This document shows, one piece after another, positions 1 through 8,820 of a stretch of DNA of 64,000 nucleotides. Made by a program: the position numbers and the translations under genes. A model generated the notes under the pieces. The model was given only the letters and a program-made list of their open reading frames with translations. It did not search any database and was not told the origin of the DNA. The stretch is from an uncultured Pelagibacteraceae bacterium (GTDB lineage: Bacteria > Pseudomonadota > Alphaproteobacteria > Pelagibacterales > Pelagibacteraceae): assembly GCA_902611405.1 (NCBI GenBank), contig CACLZL010000003.1, forward strand, positions 1 to 64,000, given 5' to 3'. Every line of letters begins with the position of its first letter. The stretch's first letter is position 1.

Positions 1-550
1 TATAAAAAATTGCAGCAAAAGGATCGTTATCACCCGATACTAGTTTAGTAAAAAATTGATATAGAGCCCAGCAAATTGGCGGAACTATTGGGAAAATTAA
101 ATCAACACTAAATATTCTCATACTTGGTCCTAATGAGTAAATAATCGATCCAAAGCTTAGCAGCATCAAAATTATACCCTTGGGTGTTAATATATCTTTT
201 AAAAAGTACGCTGAAAGTAATGAAACAATCAAAGGAGCTGTGAAGAAAACAACATAAATATCTACCAAGTCAAATTTTTGTAAAGAATAAAACATAAATG
301 AAGTAGCGGTAACCATTAAAGTTGATCTTATTATTTGAACTTTAAAATTTTTTTTTAAATTGATTTTTGGTTTAAAAATTAAAAAAAATATAATTAAAGA
401 AATTAAGTGGAAGAAAAATCTTCCCCAAATTGCTTGGGTAATTGGCATAACTGTCCCAAGGTATTTTGCCATTGAGTCCATACAAACGAACATAAAAAAA
501 CCACCAGCAGCTAATAAAATTACATTAATCAAGGATGTTTGTTGAGGCAC
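1..550 (-). CDS. EamA/DMT-family membrane transporter (partial, C-terminus beyond the window)
   Basis: About 183 codons are visible and the gene runs off the left edge. The translation shows hydrophobic segments at roughly residues 8-26, 33-58, 72-90, 95-115, 122-140 and 148-165 separated by short basic loops. This is the layout of drug/metabolite (EamA) transporters, which normally have ten helices in two repeats. The start is GTG at 550: an in-frame TAA lies a few codons upstream and no ATG precedes the first helix. It sits 12 bp downstream of the uxaA-like gene on the same strand, so it may be the exporter or importer of that catabolic unit. The substrate cannot be read from the sequence. 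Confidence 0.8.
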   Translation of the reverse strand, partial: MPQQTSLINVILLAAGGFFMFVCMDSMAKYLGTVMPITQAIWGRFFFHLISLIIFFLIFKPKINLKKNFKVQIIRSTLMVTATSFMFYSLQKFDLVDIYVVFFTAPLIVSLLSAYFLKDILTPKGIILMLLSFGSIIYSLGPSMRIFSVDLIFPIVPPICWALYQFFTKLVSGDNDPFAAIFY

Positions 551-562
551 AGGAAATATAAA

Positions 563-2068
563 TTACATTACAACGCCAACTTGCCAAGGATTAAACTCCT
601 CGTCACCGTAGCCGTTGATTTCACTTTTTGATTTATTTCCTGAAGCAGTATTTACAACTAATTCAAATATTTTTTGACCAACTTCTTCAACTTTTTCATT
701 TCCTTCAGCAATTGTCCCACAGTTAATATCCATGTCTTCAGACATTCTTTCAAACATTGCTGAGTTTGTAGAAAGTTTTAAACTTGGAACTGGTTTACAG
801 CCAAAACAAGATCCACGTCCTGTCGTAAAACAAATTACATTAGCACCTGATGCAACTTGACCCGTAACTGATACCGGATCATACCCTGGAGAATCCATAA
901 AATTAAAACCTTTATTTTTTAGAGGTTCCGCATAGTGCAATACATCTTGAAGGATAGAATTTCCTCCTTTTGCAACAGCACCTAGGGATTTCTCTAAGAT
1001 AGTTGTAAGACCACCTTTTTTATTTCCTGGCGCAGGATTATTATCCATAGAACTGTTATTAATTGAAGTATAATGTCTCCACCATTCAATTCTTTTTATC
1101 AGTTTATCAGCAGTCTCTTGTGAGCTCGCTCTATTAATTAATAAATGTTCAGCTCCGTAAATCTCTGGAGTTTCTGATAAAATTGAACTTCCACCTTTTT
1201 TAACCAAAAGATCTGCTGCAACTCCCAATGCAGGATTTGCTGTTATACCTGAATATCCATCAGACCCACCACATTGAAGAGCTAAAGTTAGATGACTTAC
1301 TGGTTGTGAAGATCTTTCAACATTATTAGCTTCTGAAAGCAAATTTTTAATTTGAGATAACACTTTTTCGACTATTTTTTTTGTTCCACCTTCATCTTGG
1401 ATTGTTAGAAAATGAATACGGTTATGTTTCTTTAAAGACTCATCAAATAAACTGACTTGCGCACATTCACATCCTAAACCAATAACAAATACATGAGAAA
1501 AATTTGGATGATTTTTAAATCCATCTATAGTTCTTTGAAAAATTTGCATTCCTTCACTTTCAGTATTCATTCCACATCCTGTTGAGTGAGTAATTGGAAC
1601 AATACCATCAATGTTTGGATAATCTTTTAAAATGTCAGAATATTTTATCTTCTCAACTATCATTTTAGTAACAGTAGCTGAGCAATTTACAGTACTTACA
1701 ATTCCAATATAATTTCTAGTAGCAACCTGTCCATTATCTCTTAAAATTCCATTAAAGAAGGTGTCTGCTTTTTCATCAATAACATGTTTTTTATTTGTAA
1801 CTTTAAAATCTCTTTTAAATTCTCTAAATTCTAAATTATGTGAATGGACATGTTGTCCTGGTTTAATATCATTTAAAGCAAATCCAATAATTTGATCATA
1901 TTTTATGATTGGATCGCCTTTTTTAATAGTTTTTAAACAAACTTTGTGTCCAAAAGGAATTGGATCGATAGTGCTGATCTCATGACCTTCAATTTTAGTT
2001 TTTTCAGGAATAATAAATTGGCTAACGCCCACATTGTCATTCTTGTTTAAAACTATTAGATTATTCAT
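563..2068 (-). CDS. uxaA: UxaA-type altronate/sugar-acid dehydratase
   Basis: UxaA-family dehydratases remove water from hexonates such as D-altronate, giving 2-keto-3-deoxy acids. Residues 1-85 form an SAF domain. The catalytic part follows from the GILRDNGQVATRNYI motif onward, with cysteine motifs LQCGGSDGYSG and CFGCKPVPSLK, likely iron/metal ligands. The length (501 aa) fits the one-polypeptide form of the enzyme. The reading frame extends upstream to 2104, but the SAF domain begins at MNNLIVL, so I place the start at 2068; neither site has a Shine-Dalgarno sequence. A TATAAT hexamer on this strand at 2080-2075 would put the transcript start almost on that ATG. It is divergent from the IlvD/Edd gene and probably shares its sugar-acid pathway. 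The exact substrate is uncertain. Confidence 0.85.
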   Translation of the reverse strand: MNNLIVLNKNDNVGVSQFIIPEKTKIEGHEISTIDPIPFGHKVCLKTIKKGDPIIKYDQIIGFALNDIKPGQHVHSHNLEFREFKRDFKVTNKKHVIDEKADTFFNGILRDNGQVATRNYIGIVSTVNCSATVTKMIVEKIKYSDILKDYPNIDGIVPITHSTGCGMNTESEGMQIFQRTIDGFKNHPNFSHVFVIGLGCECAQVSLFDESLKKHNRIHFLTIQDEGGTKKIVEKVLSQIKNLLSEANNVERSSQPVSHLTLALQCGGSDGYSGITANPALGVAADLLVKKGGSSILSETPEIYGAEHLLINRASSQETADKLIKRIEWWRHYTSINNSSMDNNPAPGNKKGGLTTILEKSLGAVAKGGNSILQDVLHYAEPLKNKGFNFMDSPGYDPVSVTGQVASGANVICFTTGRGSCFGCKPVPSLKLSTNSAMFERMSEDMDINCGTIAEGNEKVEEVGQKIFELVVNTASGNKSKSEINGYGDEEFNPWQVGVVM

Positions 2069-2114
2069 AAATTTATTATATAACCAATAACTTAAACAAA
2101 CCATTATTTAAATT

Positions 2115-3899
2115 ATGCCTAAAAAAAGAAAAAAGAGTTTCCGAAGTCAACAATGGTTCAATAATCCAAAAAACCCTGACATGACGGCTTTATACCTAGA
2201 AAGGTATTTAAATTATGGTCTTACAAGAAAAGAATTACAATCTGGAAATCCAATTATAGGAATAGCACAATCTGGCAGTGATCTTTCTCCATGCAATAGG
2301 CATTTTATGTCTTTAAGCAAAAGAATTAAAGATGGAATTAGAAGAGCAGGTGGTATTCCAATGGAATTTCCTACTCACCCAATTCAAGAAACTGGAAAAA
2401 GACCAACAGCAATGTTGGATAGAAATCTTTCTTATTTGTCACTAGTAGAAGTTTTATATGGGTACCCAATTGATGGAGTAATCCTAACAACAGGATGTGA
2501 TAAAACTACGCCAGCAGCTTTAATGGCAGCTGCAACAGTAAATATTCCTGCAATAGTATTATCAGGTGGTCCAATGTTGGATGGAGTTTACAAAGGAAAA
2601 TTAGCTGGTTCAGGAATGGTAGTTTGGGAAGCAAGAAAGATGTTAGCTAAAGGAGAAATTAAATACGAAGAATTTATGGATATGGTTGCATCTTCTGCAC
2701 CGAGTGCTGGACATTGTAATACAATGGGAACAGCTTCTTCAATGAACTCTGTTGCTGAAGCATTAGGTATGTCTTTACCAGGGGGCGCTGTTATTCCAGC
2801 TCCTTATAGAGAAAGAGAGCAAATTTCTTACGAAACAGGAAAAAGGATCGTTGGAATGGTTCATGAAGATTTAACACCATCAAAAATTATGACACGTAAA
2901 GCTTTTGAAAACGCAGTAGTAGTTGCAAGTGCTATTGGTGGATCTAGTAATTGCACAGCTCATCTAAGTGCTATTGCAAAACATATGGGAATTAAATTTG
3001 ATCTTTCTGATTGGCAAAAACTTGGGCACAACATTCCTTTATTGGTAAATTGCCAACCTGCAGGTGAATACTTAATGGAAAGTTTTCACAGAGCTGGAGC
3101 AATACCTGCTGTAATGAAGGAGTTAATTAAAAACAAAAAAATTCACAAAAACATAAAGACAGTTACAGGAAAAACTGTAGGAGAAAATTTAAGAAAGAAA
3201 GTTGATGTAGATAACAAAATAATTAAAACATTTAAGAATGCATTGACTGAAAAAGCTGGTTTTTTAGTTATGAAAAGTAACTTTTTCTCATCTGCTATCA
3301 TGAAAACATCTGTAATTAGTAAAGAATTTAGAAATCAATATTTATCAAACCCTAAACACCCAAATGTTTTTGAATGTAAAGCTATAGTTTTTGAAGGTCC
3401 TGAGGATTATCATAAAAGACTTAATGATAAGAAGTTAAAGATAGATGAAAACTCTCTATTAATTATTAGAGGTTGCGGACCTGTTGGTTATCCTGGATCA
3501 GCTGAAGTGGTTAACATGCAACCACCAGACAGATTATTAAAAAAAGGAATAAGACATCTACCAACTTTGGGTGATGGAAGACAAAGCGGAACATCAGAAA
3601 GTCCATCAATTTTACATGTTTCACCAGAGTCTGCAGTAGGTGGAGATCTAGGAATTGTTAAAACTTACGATAAAATAAAAATAGACTTAAATAAAAGAAG
3701 AGTTGATTTATTAATTTCTCAAGCTGAATTTAAAAAACGAAGAAAAAACAAAAAAGTATTTAAACCAAATAATCAAACTCCTTGGCAGGAAATATTTAGA
3801 AATACTGTTGGTCAATTGGATGATGGTGCATGCATTAATTCTCGAGGTAAATATTTAGACGTATCACATACCAAAGGTTTACCAAGAGATTCTCACTAA
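2115..3899 (+). CDS. IlvD/Edd-family sugar-acid dehydratase
   Basis: This is a 594-aa iron-sulfur dehydratase of the dihydroxy-acid / 6-phosphogluconate / aldonate dehydratase family. The three family cysteines are present: C60 (DLSPCN), C128 (TGCDKTTP) and C201 (GHCNTMG), as expected for a [2Fe-2S] enzyme. The C-terminal domain carries GCGPVGYPGSAEV and DGRQSGTSESPS. A lysine-rich N-terminus precedes QQWFNNP, which is typical of the aldonate (arabonate/xylonate) branch rather than of the IlvD used for branched-chain amino acids. It is followed after one base by a 2-hydroxyacid dehydrogenase and then a TRAP transporter, supporting a role in sugar-acid catabolism. A second assignment as a true IlvD is possible but less likely given the context. 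Confidence 0.85.
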   Translation: MPKKRKKSFRSQQWFNNPKNPDMTALYLERYLNYGLTRKELQSGNPIIGIAQSGSDLSPCNRHFMSLSKRIKDGIRRAGGIPMEFPTHPIQETGKRPTAMLDRNLSYLSLVEVLYGYPIDGVILTTGCDKTTPAALMAAATVNIPAIVLSGGPMLDGVYKGKLAGSGMVVWEARKMLAKGEIKYEEFMDMVASSAPSAGHCNTMGTASSMNSVAEALGMSLPGGAVIPAPYREREQISYETGKRIVGMVHEDLTPSKIMTRKAFENAVVVASAIGGSSNCTAHLSAIAKHMGIKFDLSDWQKLGHNIPLLVNCQPAGEYLMESFHRAGAIPAVMKELIKNKKIHKNIKTVTGKTVGENLRKKVDVDNKIIKTFKNALTEKAGFLVMKSNFFSSAIMKTSVISKEFRNQYLSNPKHPNVFECKAIVFEGPEDYHKRLNDKKLKIDENSLLIIRGCGPVGYPGSAEVVNMQPPDRLLKKGIRHLPTLGDGRQSGTSESPSILHVSPESAVGGDLGIVKTYDKIKIDLNKRRVDLLISQAEFKKRRKNKKVFKPNNQTPWQEIFRNTVGQLDDGACINSRGKYLDVSHTKGLPRDSH

Positions 3900-3900
3900 T

Positions 3901-4869
3901 ATGAAGCCAAAAATATTAGTTTCTAGAAAAATCTCAGATTTAGCAGAGGAAAAACTTCAAAAAGAATTTGAAGCAACACTTAATCCAAAAGACGAACCCA
4001 TCCCAGAAAGCGAATTAATAAAAATTGTTAATGATTATGATGGAATGATTTCGACAGGTTTTGATAAAATTAGTGAAAATTTTTTTAATAATTTAAATGG
4101 GAAATTAAAAATAATAGCTCAGGTTGGTGTTGGCTATGATAATATTTCAATTAAATCTGCTGAAGAAAAAAAAATTAAAGTAACAAATACTCCAGATGTA
4201 TTAAATGAGGCGGTAGCCGAAACCACAATCCTTTTAATATTAGCTGCATCCAGAAGAATTGGTGAAGCTTATAATTTAGTGAGAACAGATGACTGGAAAA
4301 ATCAAAAACCAGATTTAACTAAGTTTATGATTGGAAATTCTGTTACAGGTAAAACTTTAGGTATCATTGGAATGGGTCGTATTGGAAGAATGGCTGCAAA
4401 ATCTGCTAAAGCATTTGGTATGAAGATTATTTATTACAATAGAAATAAACTCTCTGATGATTTAGAGGATGGAGCAAAATATTTTTCTGATATCAAAACT
4501 TTGCTACCTGAGTGTGACTTTTTAAGTATACATACACCTGCAACAGCTGAGACCAAACATATTCTTAATTCATCAACAATAAGTTTGCTACCAAAGCATG
4601 CAGTAGTTATTAATACTTCAAGAGGATCAACTATTGATGACGATGCATTGATAGATGCACTAGAAAATAAAAAAATTTATGCAGCAGGATTAGATGTTTT
4701 CAATAATGAACCAAATTTAGATAAAAGATATTTAAAATTAGATAACTGTTTTGTTCTACCTCATATCGGTAGTGCGACTCATGAGACTAGATTGGCAATG
4801 AGTATGATGGCAGTGGATAATATTTATTGTTATTTCAATAAAAAACCTCTTATTTCAGAAGTGGTTTAG
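3901..4869 (+). CDS. D-isomer-specific 2-hydroxyacid dehydrogenase (glyoxylate/hydroxypyruvate reductase type)
   Basis: This is a 322-aa NAD(P)-dependent dehydrogenase that interconverts 2-keto and D-2-hydroxy acids. The Rossmann motif GIIGMGRIGRMAAK lies near residues 155-170. The catalytic Arg (NTSRGS), Glu (FNNEPN) and His (LPHIGSATHETR) are all present in the standard order, and the SATHETR context is common in glyoxylate/hydroxypyruvate reductases. It starts one base after the IlvD/Edd stop codon, so the two are translated from one message. In this cluster it may reduce a short keto acid, such as glyoxylate or hydroxypyruvate, released from sugar acids. Its last codon is directly followed by an inverted repeat at 4871-4885. 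Confidence 0.88.
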   Translation: MKPKILVSRKISDLAEEKLQKEFEATLNPKDEPIPESELIKIVNDYDGMISTGFDKISENFFNNLNGKLKIIAQVGVGYDNISIKSAEEKKIKVTNTPDVLNEAVAETTILLILAASRRIGEAYNLVRTDDWKNQKPDLTKFMIGNSVTGKTLGIIGMGRIGRMAAKSAKAFGMKIIYYNRNKLSDDLEDGAKYFSDIKTLLPECDFLSIHTPATAETKHILNSSTISLLPKHAVVINTSRGSTIDDDALIDALENKKIYAAGLDVFNNEPNLDKRYLKLDNCFVLPHIGSATHETRLAMSMMAVDNIYCYFNKKPLISEVV

Positions 4870-4870
4870 A

Positions 4871-4885
4871 ACAACTATAAGTTGT
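4871..4885. promoter_or_regulatory. Perfect inverted repeat ACAACT-ATA-AGTTGT upstream of dctP
   Basis: A 6+6 bp perfect dyad with a 3-bp centre sits just after the dehydrogenase stop and about 110 bp before the TRAP binding-protein start. It is followed by AT-rich TATATATAAT and TATATATAA stretches that could hold a -10 element. The short, compact symmetry fits a dimeric repressor operator (GntR- or LacI-like). No regulator gene lies in the cluster. A weak transcription hairpin is the alternative reading; there is no T-tract. Confidence 0.4.
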
Positions 4886-4993
4886 CAGTTCAATAAATAT
4901 ATATAATTTCTATATATAAAAGTTAAACGAAATTATTGATCTCAAAAATCATTTATGGTTAACTTTCAAAAAAACATAAACGAGAGGAAGATA

Positions 4994-6010
4994 ATGTTTA
5001 AACTTATATCTAAAACTATAGCAGCTGTAGCTATTGTTTCAGTTGCTTTATTTGGCTCTGCAAATGCAAAGACTTTAAAGATTGAAACACACTTTACAGC
5101 TAGTTCACCAAATGGTGAAGTTGCTGCTCAATTCGCTAAAAACGTTGAAATGTTTTCTGGCGGAAGCTTAAAAGTAGAAATGTTCTACTCATCATCAGTA
5201 ACAGGTAAATCTGCTGAGGTATTTAACTCTGCACAAACTGGAATTATTGATTGTGATATGACTGGTGCAGGTTACCAAACAGGTAAAAATGCAGCATTCC
5301 AATTCGCAGGTGATGTAATGGGTGGATACGATAACCCATATCAACAATATGAATTCTTGAATTTCCCAGGAGCTCAAGATGCTGTTGATGCACTTTACAA
5401 CAAATATGGAATGACATTAATTGGTTGGTGGATACCAGGACACGAGTCATTAATATCTAGCAGACCAATTCCAGATGTTGCTTCATTAAAAGACTTTAAA
5501 TTTAGATCACCTCCAGGAATGGAAAGTATGATCTTTACAGCGCTAGGTGCTAAGCCAATCGTAATGGACTTTGGTGAAGTTCCAACTGCTTTACAAACTG
5601 GTCTAATTGATGGTGCTGACTACTCATCTTTAGCTACTAACTATGCAGGTGGACACTATGAGCAAAATAAATATGCTACATATCCAGGTTTCCACTCTAT
5701 GCCAGCTGACCACTTAGCTTGTAACACAAAAGTATGGAACAAGTTAAAGCCTCATGAAAAAGGTGCAATGAAAGCAGGTATTGAAATTGCTGGAAGAACT
5801 ATCACTAGTTTAGTTGAGAGAAAAAACGCAGAAGCTGTTAAAGCTTTAAATGAAATGGGCGTTACTCTTCATGACTGGTCTAGAGAAGACAGACTTAAAT
5901 TCAGACAAGCTGCTCTAGCTGCTTGGGAAGAATGGAAGACTAAGTCTCCAGAAGCTGCGGCACTTATCGAGATACACAAAGCTTATATGAAAGCTAACGG
6001 TATTATGTAA
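4994..6010 (+). CDS. dctP: TRAP transporter solute-binding protein (DctP family), first system
   Basis: This is a periplasmic receptor that delivers an organic acid to the DctQ/DctM membrane pair encoded just downstream. I start it at 4994 (MFKLISKTIAAVA), not at the upstream ATG 4955, because GAGAGGAAG immediately precedes 4994 and a clean signal peptide begins there, ending SANA before KTLKIETHF. The mature protein has the DctP fold, with FKFRSPPGMES near residue 170 giving the arginine that normally salt-bridges a substrate carboxylate. The length (338 aa) is normal. Surrounding sugar-acid enzymes suggest an aldonate or uronate-type ligand. A hairpin follows the stop codon (6023-6044). Confidence 0.93.
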   Translation: MFKLISKTIAAVAIVSVALFGSANAKTLKIETHFTASSPNGEVAAQFAKNVEMFSGGSLKVEMFYSSSVTGKSAEVFNSAQTGIIDCDMTGAGYQTGKNAAFQFAGDVMGGYDNPYQQYEFLNFPGAQDAVDALYNKYGMTLIGWWIPGHESLISSRPIPDVASLKDFKFRSPPGMESMIFTALGAKPIVMDFGEVPTALQTGLIDGADYSSLATNYAGGHYEQNKYATYPGFHSMPADHLACNTKVWNKLKPHEKGAMKAGIEIAGRTITSLVERKNAEAVKALNEMGVTLHDWSREDRLKFRQAALAAWEEWKTKSPEAAALIEIHKAYMKANGIM

Positions 6011-6022
6011 TAAAAAAATTTT

Positions 6023-6044
6023 GGAGGGCCTGAAAGGGCCCTTC
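6023..6044 (+). terminator. Hairpin between dctP and dctQ (partial terminator / mRNA 3'-end stabiliser)
   Basis: GGAGGGCC and GGCCCTTC pair over 8 bp (one G-U) around the six-base loop TGAAAG. The T-run expected of a strong intrinsic terminator is missing; the stem is followed by GAATTACTATAATTTTT. It lies 13 bp after the dctP stop and 22 bp before the dctQ start. A structure here would let dctP mRNA outnumber dctQM mRNA. Confidence 0.7.
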
Positions 6045-6066
6045 GAATTACTATAATTTTTACGCA

Positions 6067-6636
6067 ATGATCGATAAAGAATTACAAGAACAAAATCAAA
6101 AAGTTGCGAGTAAAGATGATTTTCCAATAAATTGGATTGATAGAGTTTCCTTATTTTTAAGTCACACAATTAAATATTTAATTCCTGTAATTGTAATTGT
6201 GATGATGTATGAAATTTTTATGAGATATGTATTGTTTAAACCAACTTTGTGGGCAAACGAACTGTGTCTATGGCTTGCTGGTGTTTGTTATTTAGTTGGC
6301 GGTATATATGCAACAAGATTAAGAAGCCATATTAGAATAGTATTGTTGTATGATTGGGTTAGTAGACCGACACAGAGAATTTTTGACTTAATTAGCACTT
6401 TAATTATTGTTCTTTTTGCAGCAGCTGTAATTTATGGGGGTATGGAAGATGCATACAGATCATTTATAAATTGGGAGAGATTTGCAACTTATTGGGATCC
6501 ACCAATTCCTGCTACCATGAAGCCACTAACACTTCTATGTGTTTTTCTTATTGCTGTTCAATCTGTAAATAATTTAATTATTGATTGGAGAAATCCTAAG
6601 GAAAAACAATACGACCCCTCTAAAGAATTAAAATAA
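6067..6636 (+). CDS. dctQ: TRAP transporter small permease (DctQ), first system
   Basis: A 189-aa membrane protein with four predicted helices (about residues 30-55, 65-85, 105-130 and 150-170), the normal size and topology of DctQ, which partners the large DctM subunit in the sodium-driven TRAP permease. The motif RYVLFKPTLWANELCLWLAG resembles the conserved RYVFN.P..W..E region of the family. No Shine-Dalgarno sequence is visible. It lies between the hairpin that follows dctP and dctM, and it ends one base before dctM. Confidence 0.9.
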   Translation: MIDKELQEQNQKVASKDDFPINWIDRVSLFLSHTIKYLIPVIVIVMMYEIFMRYVLFKPTLWANELCLWLAGVCYLVGGIYATRLRSHIRIVLLYDWVSRPTQRIFDLISTLIIVLFAAAVIYGGMEDAYRSFINWERFATYWDPPIPATMKPLTLLCVFLIAVQSVNNLIIDWRNPKEKQYDPSKELK

Positions 6637-6637
6637 T

Positions 6638-7954
6638 ATGGATATAGGATCACTTTCGATAATACTTATAGTAGGATTATTATTACTTATATCTATAGGT
6701 GTTCCAATGGGTTTTGCATCTGGTTTTATGGGTGCAGTACTAGTATTTTTATACATAGGTGAACATGCATTAGGCATATTACTTTCAAGATACTATTCCC
6801 TTGTTGTCACTTATTCTTTTTTGTCTGTTCCATTATTTATATTTATGGCCTCCTTGCTCGAACGTTCGAACATCGCAAGAGATCTTTATGACGCTTTAAA
6901 TGCGTGGTTAAGAAAGACTAGAGGTGGAGTAGGAGTCGTTACTGCCATCATGGCAACAATTATGGCGGCGATGAGTGGAATTATTGGTGGAGAAATAGTT
7001 TTATTAGGTTTGATTGCACTGCCTCAAATGTTGAGATTAAAATACGATCAGGATATGTCCATCGGTATTATTTGTGCATCAGGATCTTTGGGAACAATGA
7101 TACCACCTTCAATTGTTTTAATTATTTATGGATTAACGACAGAGACTTCTATTACAATGTTATTCCAAGAAGCTATTGTTCCTGGTTTAATGATTTCAGG
7201 TTTAATTATTACATACATTTTAATTCGTACAAGATTACAACCGCATTTGGCACCTTTAAGTGATGAGCCTGCTTTAACTTTAAAAGAAAAAATGTCATAC
7301 CTTCCAGGTCTTTTACCACCGATCGGTATTGTAATAATTGTATTAGGTTCAATTTATTCTGGAATGACAGGAATTACGGAAGCAGCTGGTATGGGAGTAG
7401 TTGCTACATTGATTATAATTTTTGCAAGAAAAGAACTTACGTGGTTTTTATTTAAAGATGCATTGACAAGAACTTTCAAAGCATCAGGAACTATTTTAAC
7501 TATTACTTTTGGTGCTACAGTTTTAGCAGGTGCTTATTCTCTTGCTGGAGGTCCTAAATATGTAGCAGAAACTATTTTGGCTTATGATTTAAAACCAATG
7601 TATTTAATCTTCATGATGCAGATTATGTTTTTGATTATGGGAGCATTTATGGATTGGGTTGGAATTGTATTGTTAGCAATGCCTGTATTTTTACCAATAG
7701 TTATAGCTCTTGGATTTGATCCAATTTGGTTTGGAATATTATTTTGTGTCAATATGCAAGTTTCATTTTTAAGTCCACCGTTTGGGCCTGCTGCTTTTTA
7801 TTTAAAATCCGTTGCTCCTCCACATATTTCATTAACAGATATATTTAGAGGCTTCGCTCCATTTATAGTTATTCAGTTAATTGTATTAGCATGTGTTATG
7901 TTTTTCCCAGAAGCAATGACGCAAAACTTCCACGAGTTTAAACCGAAACCATGA
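6638..7954 (+). CDS. dctM: TRAP transporter large permease (DctM), first system
   Basis: A 438-aa, strongly hydrophobic protein with about twelve helices. It is the transport-competent subunit that moves the bound organic acid across the inner membrane with sodium. Family-typical stretches include AAMSGIIGGEIVLLG near residue 108, GSLGTMIPPSIVLIIYG near residue 148 and FLSPPFGPAAFYLK near residue 378. It follows dctQ by one base and its stop codon overlaps the next start (ATGATGA at 7951), so dctQ, dctM and the dehydrogenase are translationally coupled. Confidence 0.93.
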   Translation: MDIGSLSIILIVGLLLLISIGVPMGFASGFMGAVLVFLYIGEHALGILLSRYYSLVVTYSFLSVPLFIFMASLLERSNIARDLYDALNAWLRKTRGGVGVVTAIMATIMAAMSGIIGGEIVLLGLIALPQMLRLKYDQDMSIGIICASGSLGTMIPPSIVLIIYGLTTETSITMLFQEAIVPGLMISGLIITYILIRTRLQPHLAPLSDEPALTLKEKMSYLPGLLPPIGIVIIVLGSIYSGMTGITEAAGMGVVATLIIIFARKELTWFLFKDALTRTFKASGTILTITFGATVLAGAYSLAGGPKYVAETILAYDLKPMYLIFMMQIMFLIMGAFMDWVGIVLLAMPVFLPIVIALGFDPIWFGILFCVNMQVSFLSPPFGPAAFYLKSVAPPHISLTDIFRGFAPFIVIQLIVLACVMFFPEAMTQNFHEFKPKP

Positions 7955-8820
7955 TGAAAATAGGCTTTATTGGAACAGGCCTTATGGGCCTGCCAATGGC
8001 TAAAAATTTATTAAAATCAGGTTTTAAATTAAAAGCATTTAATCGTTCAATTAGTAAGGCAGAACCTTTGAAAGAATTTGGGGCCGAAATATCAAAAACT
8101 TTAGGTGAAGTTGTTAAAGATAATGACTTTATTATTACAATGCTAACAGACGATAGCGCTGTGGATGCAATAATGAATAATTCAGATTTGTTAGATAATT
8201 TAAAATCTGGATCAACAGTTATTGATATGAGTTCTGTTAAACCAACAACAGCAACAAAATATGGAAAAAGTTTAAAATCAAAAAATGTAAATTATTTAGA
8301 TGCGCCAGTTTCAGGAGGAACAATCGGAGCTGAGGAAGCTTCTTTAGCTATAATGGTTGGAGGAGAACAAAGTGTTTTTGAAAATTCTGTAAATATTTTA
8401 AAAGCAATGGGAAATCCAACTTTGGTAGGTCCTATTGGAAGTGGACAAGTTTCAAAGTTAGCAAATCAAATTGTAGTAGGAGTTACAATAGGAGCGGTTG
8501 CTGAGGCGATAACCTTATGTGAAAAAGCAGGTGCTGATCCAGAAAAATTAATTAAAGCCCTTTCTGGTGGTTGGGCAGATAGTAAAATCTTACAAACTCA
8601 TGGAAAAAGAATGATAGATAAAGATTTTAGTCCAAAAGGTAAAACTTCTACTCATTTAAAAGATATGAATAACATTTTAGAGTGTGCAAATTCATATAAT
8701 ACACATTTACCTATTTCAAATTTGGTTAAAGAAATGTATAAGACACTTGTCGATAATGGTCATGGAAATACTGATCATAGTTCACTTTATAATGAAATCG
8801 AAAGGATAAATAAAAAATGA
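7951..8820 (+). CDS. Beta-hydroxyacid dehydrogenase (3-hydroxyisobutyrate / tartronate-semialdehyde reductase family)
   Basis: This 289-aa NAD(P)-dependent enzyme oxidises or reduces beta-hydroxy acids. It shows the N-terminal Rossmann motif IGFIGTGLMGLPMAK, the substrate-binding stretch DAPVSGGTIGAEE near residue 115, and the catalytic lysine in GSGQVSKLANQ near residue 170. Two start codons are possible, 7951 and 7954; both overlap the dctM stop. It also overlaps the following SDR start by four bases (ATGA). In sugar-acid pathways this family often reduces tartronate semialdehyde, but a 3-hydroxyisobutyrate or related substrate cannot be excluded. Confidence 0.88.
   Translation: MMKIGFIGTGLMGLPMAKNLLKSGFKLKAFNRSISKAEPLKEFGAEISKTLGEVVKDNDFIITMLTDDSAVDAIMNNSDLLDNLKSGSTVIDMSSVKPTTATKYGKSLKSKNVNYLDAPVSGGTIGAEEASLAIMVGGEQSVFENSVNILKAMGNPTLVGPIGSGQVSKLANQIVVGVTIGAVAEAITLCEKAGADPEKLIKALSGGWADSKILQTHGKRMIDKDFSPKGKTSTHLKDMNNILECANSYNTHLPISNLVKEMYKTLVDNGHGNTDHSSLYNEIERINKK

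Noticed and set aside
360-545. A lysine-rich 61-codon plus-strand frame at the left edge
   Set aside because: The minus strand in the same region encodes a coherent multi-helix EamA protein. The plus frame is low-complexity.
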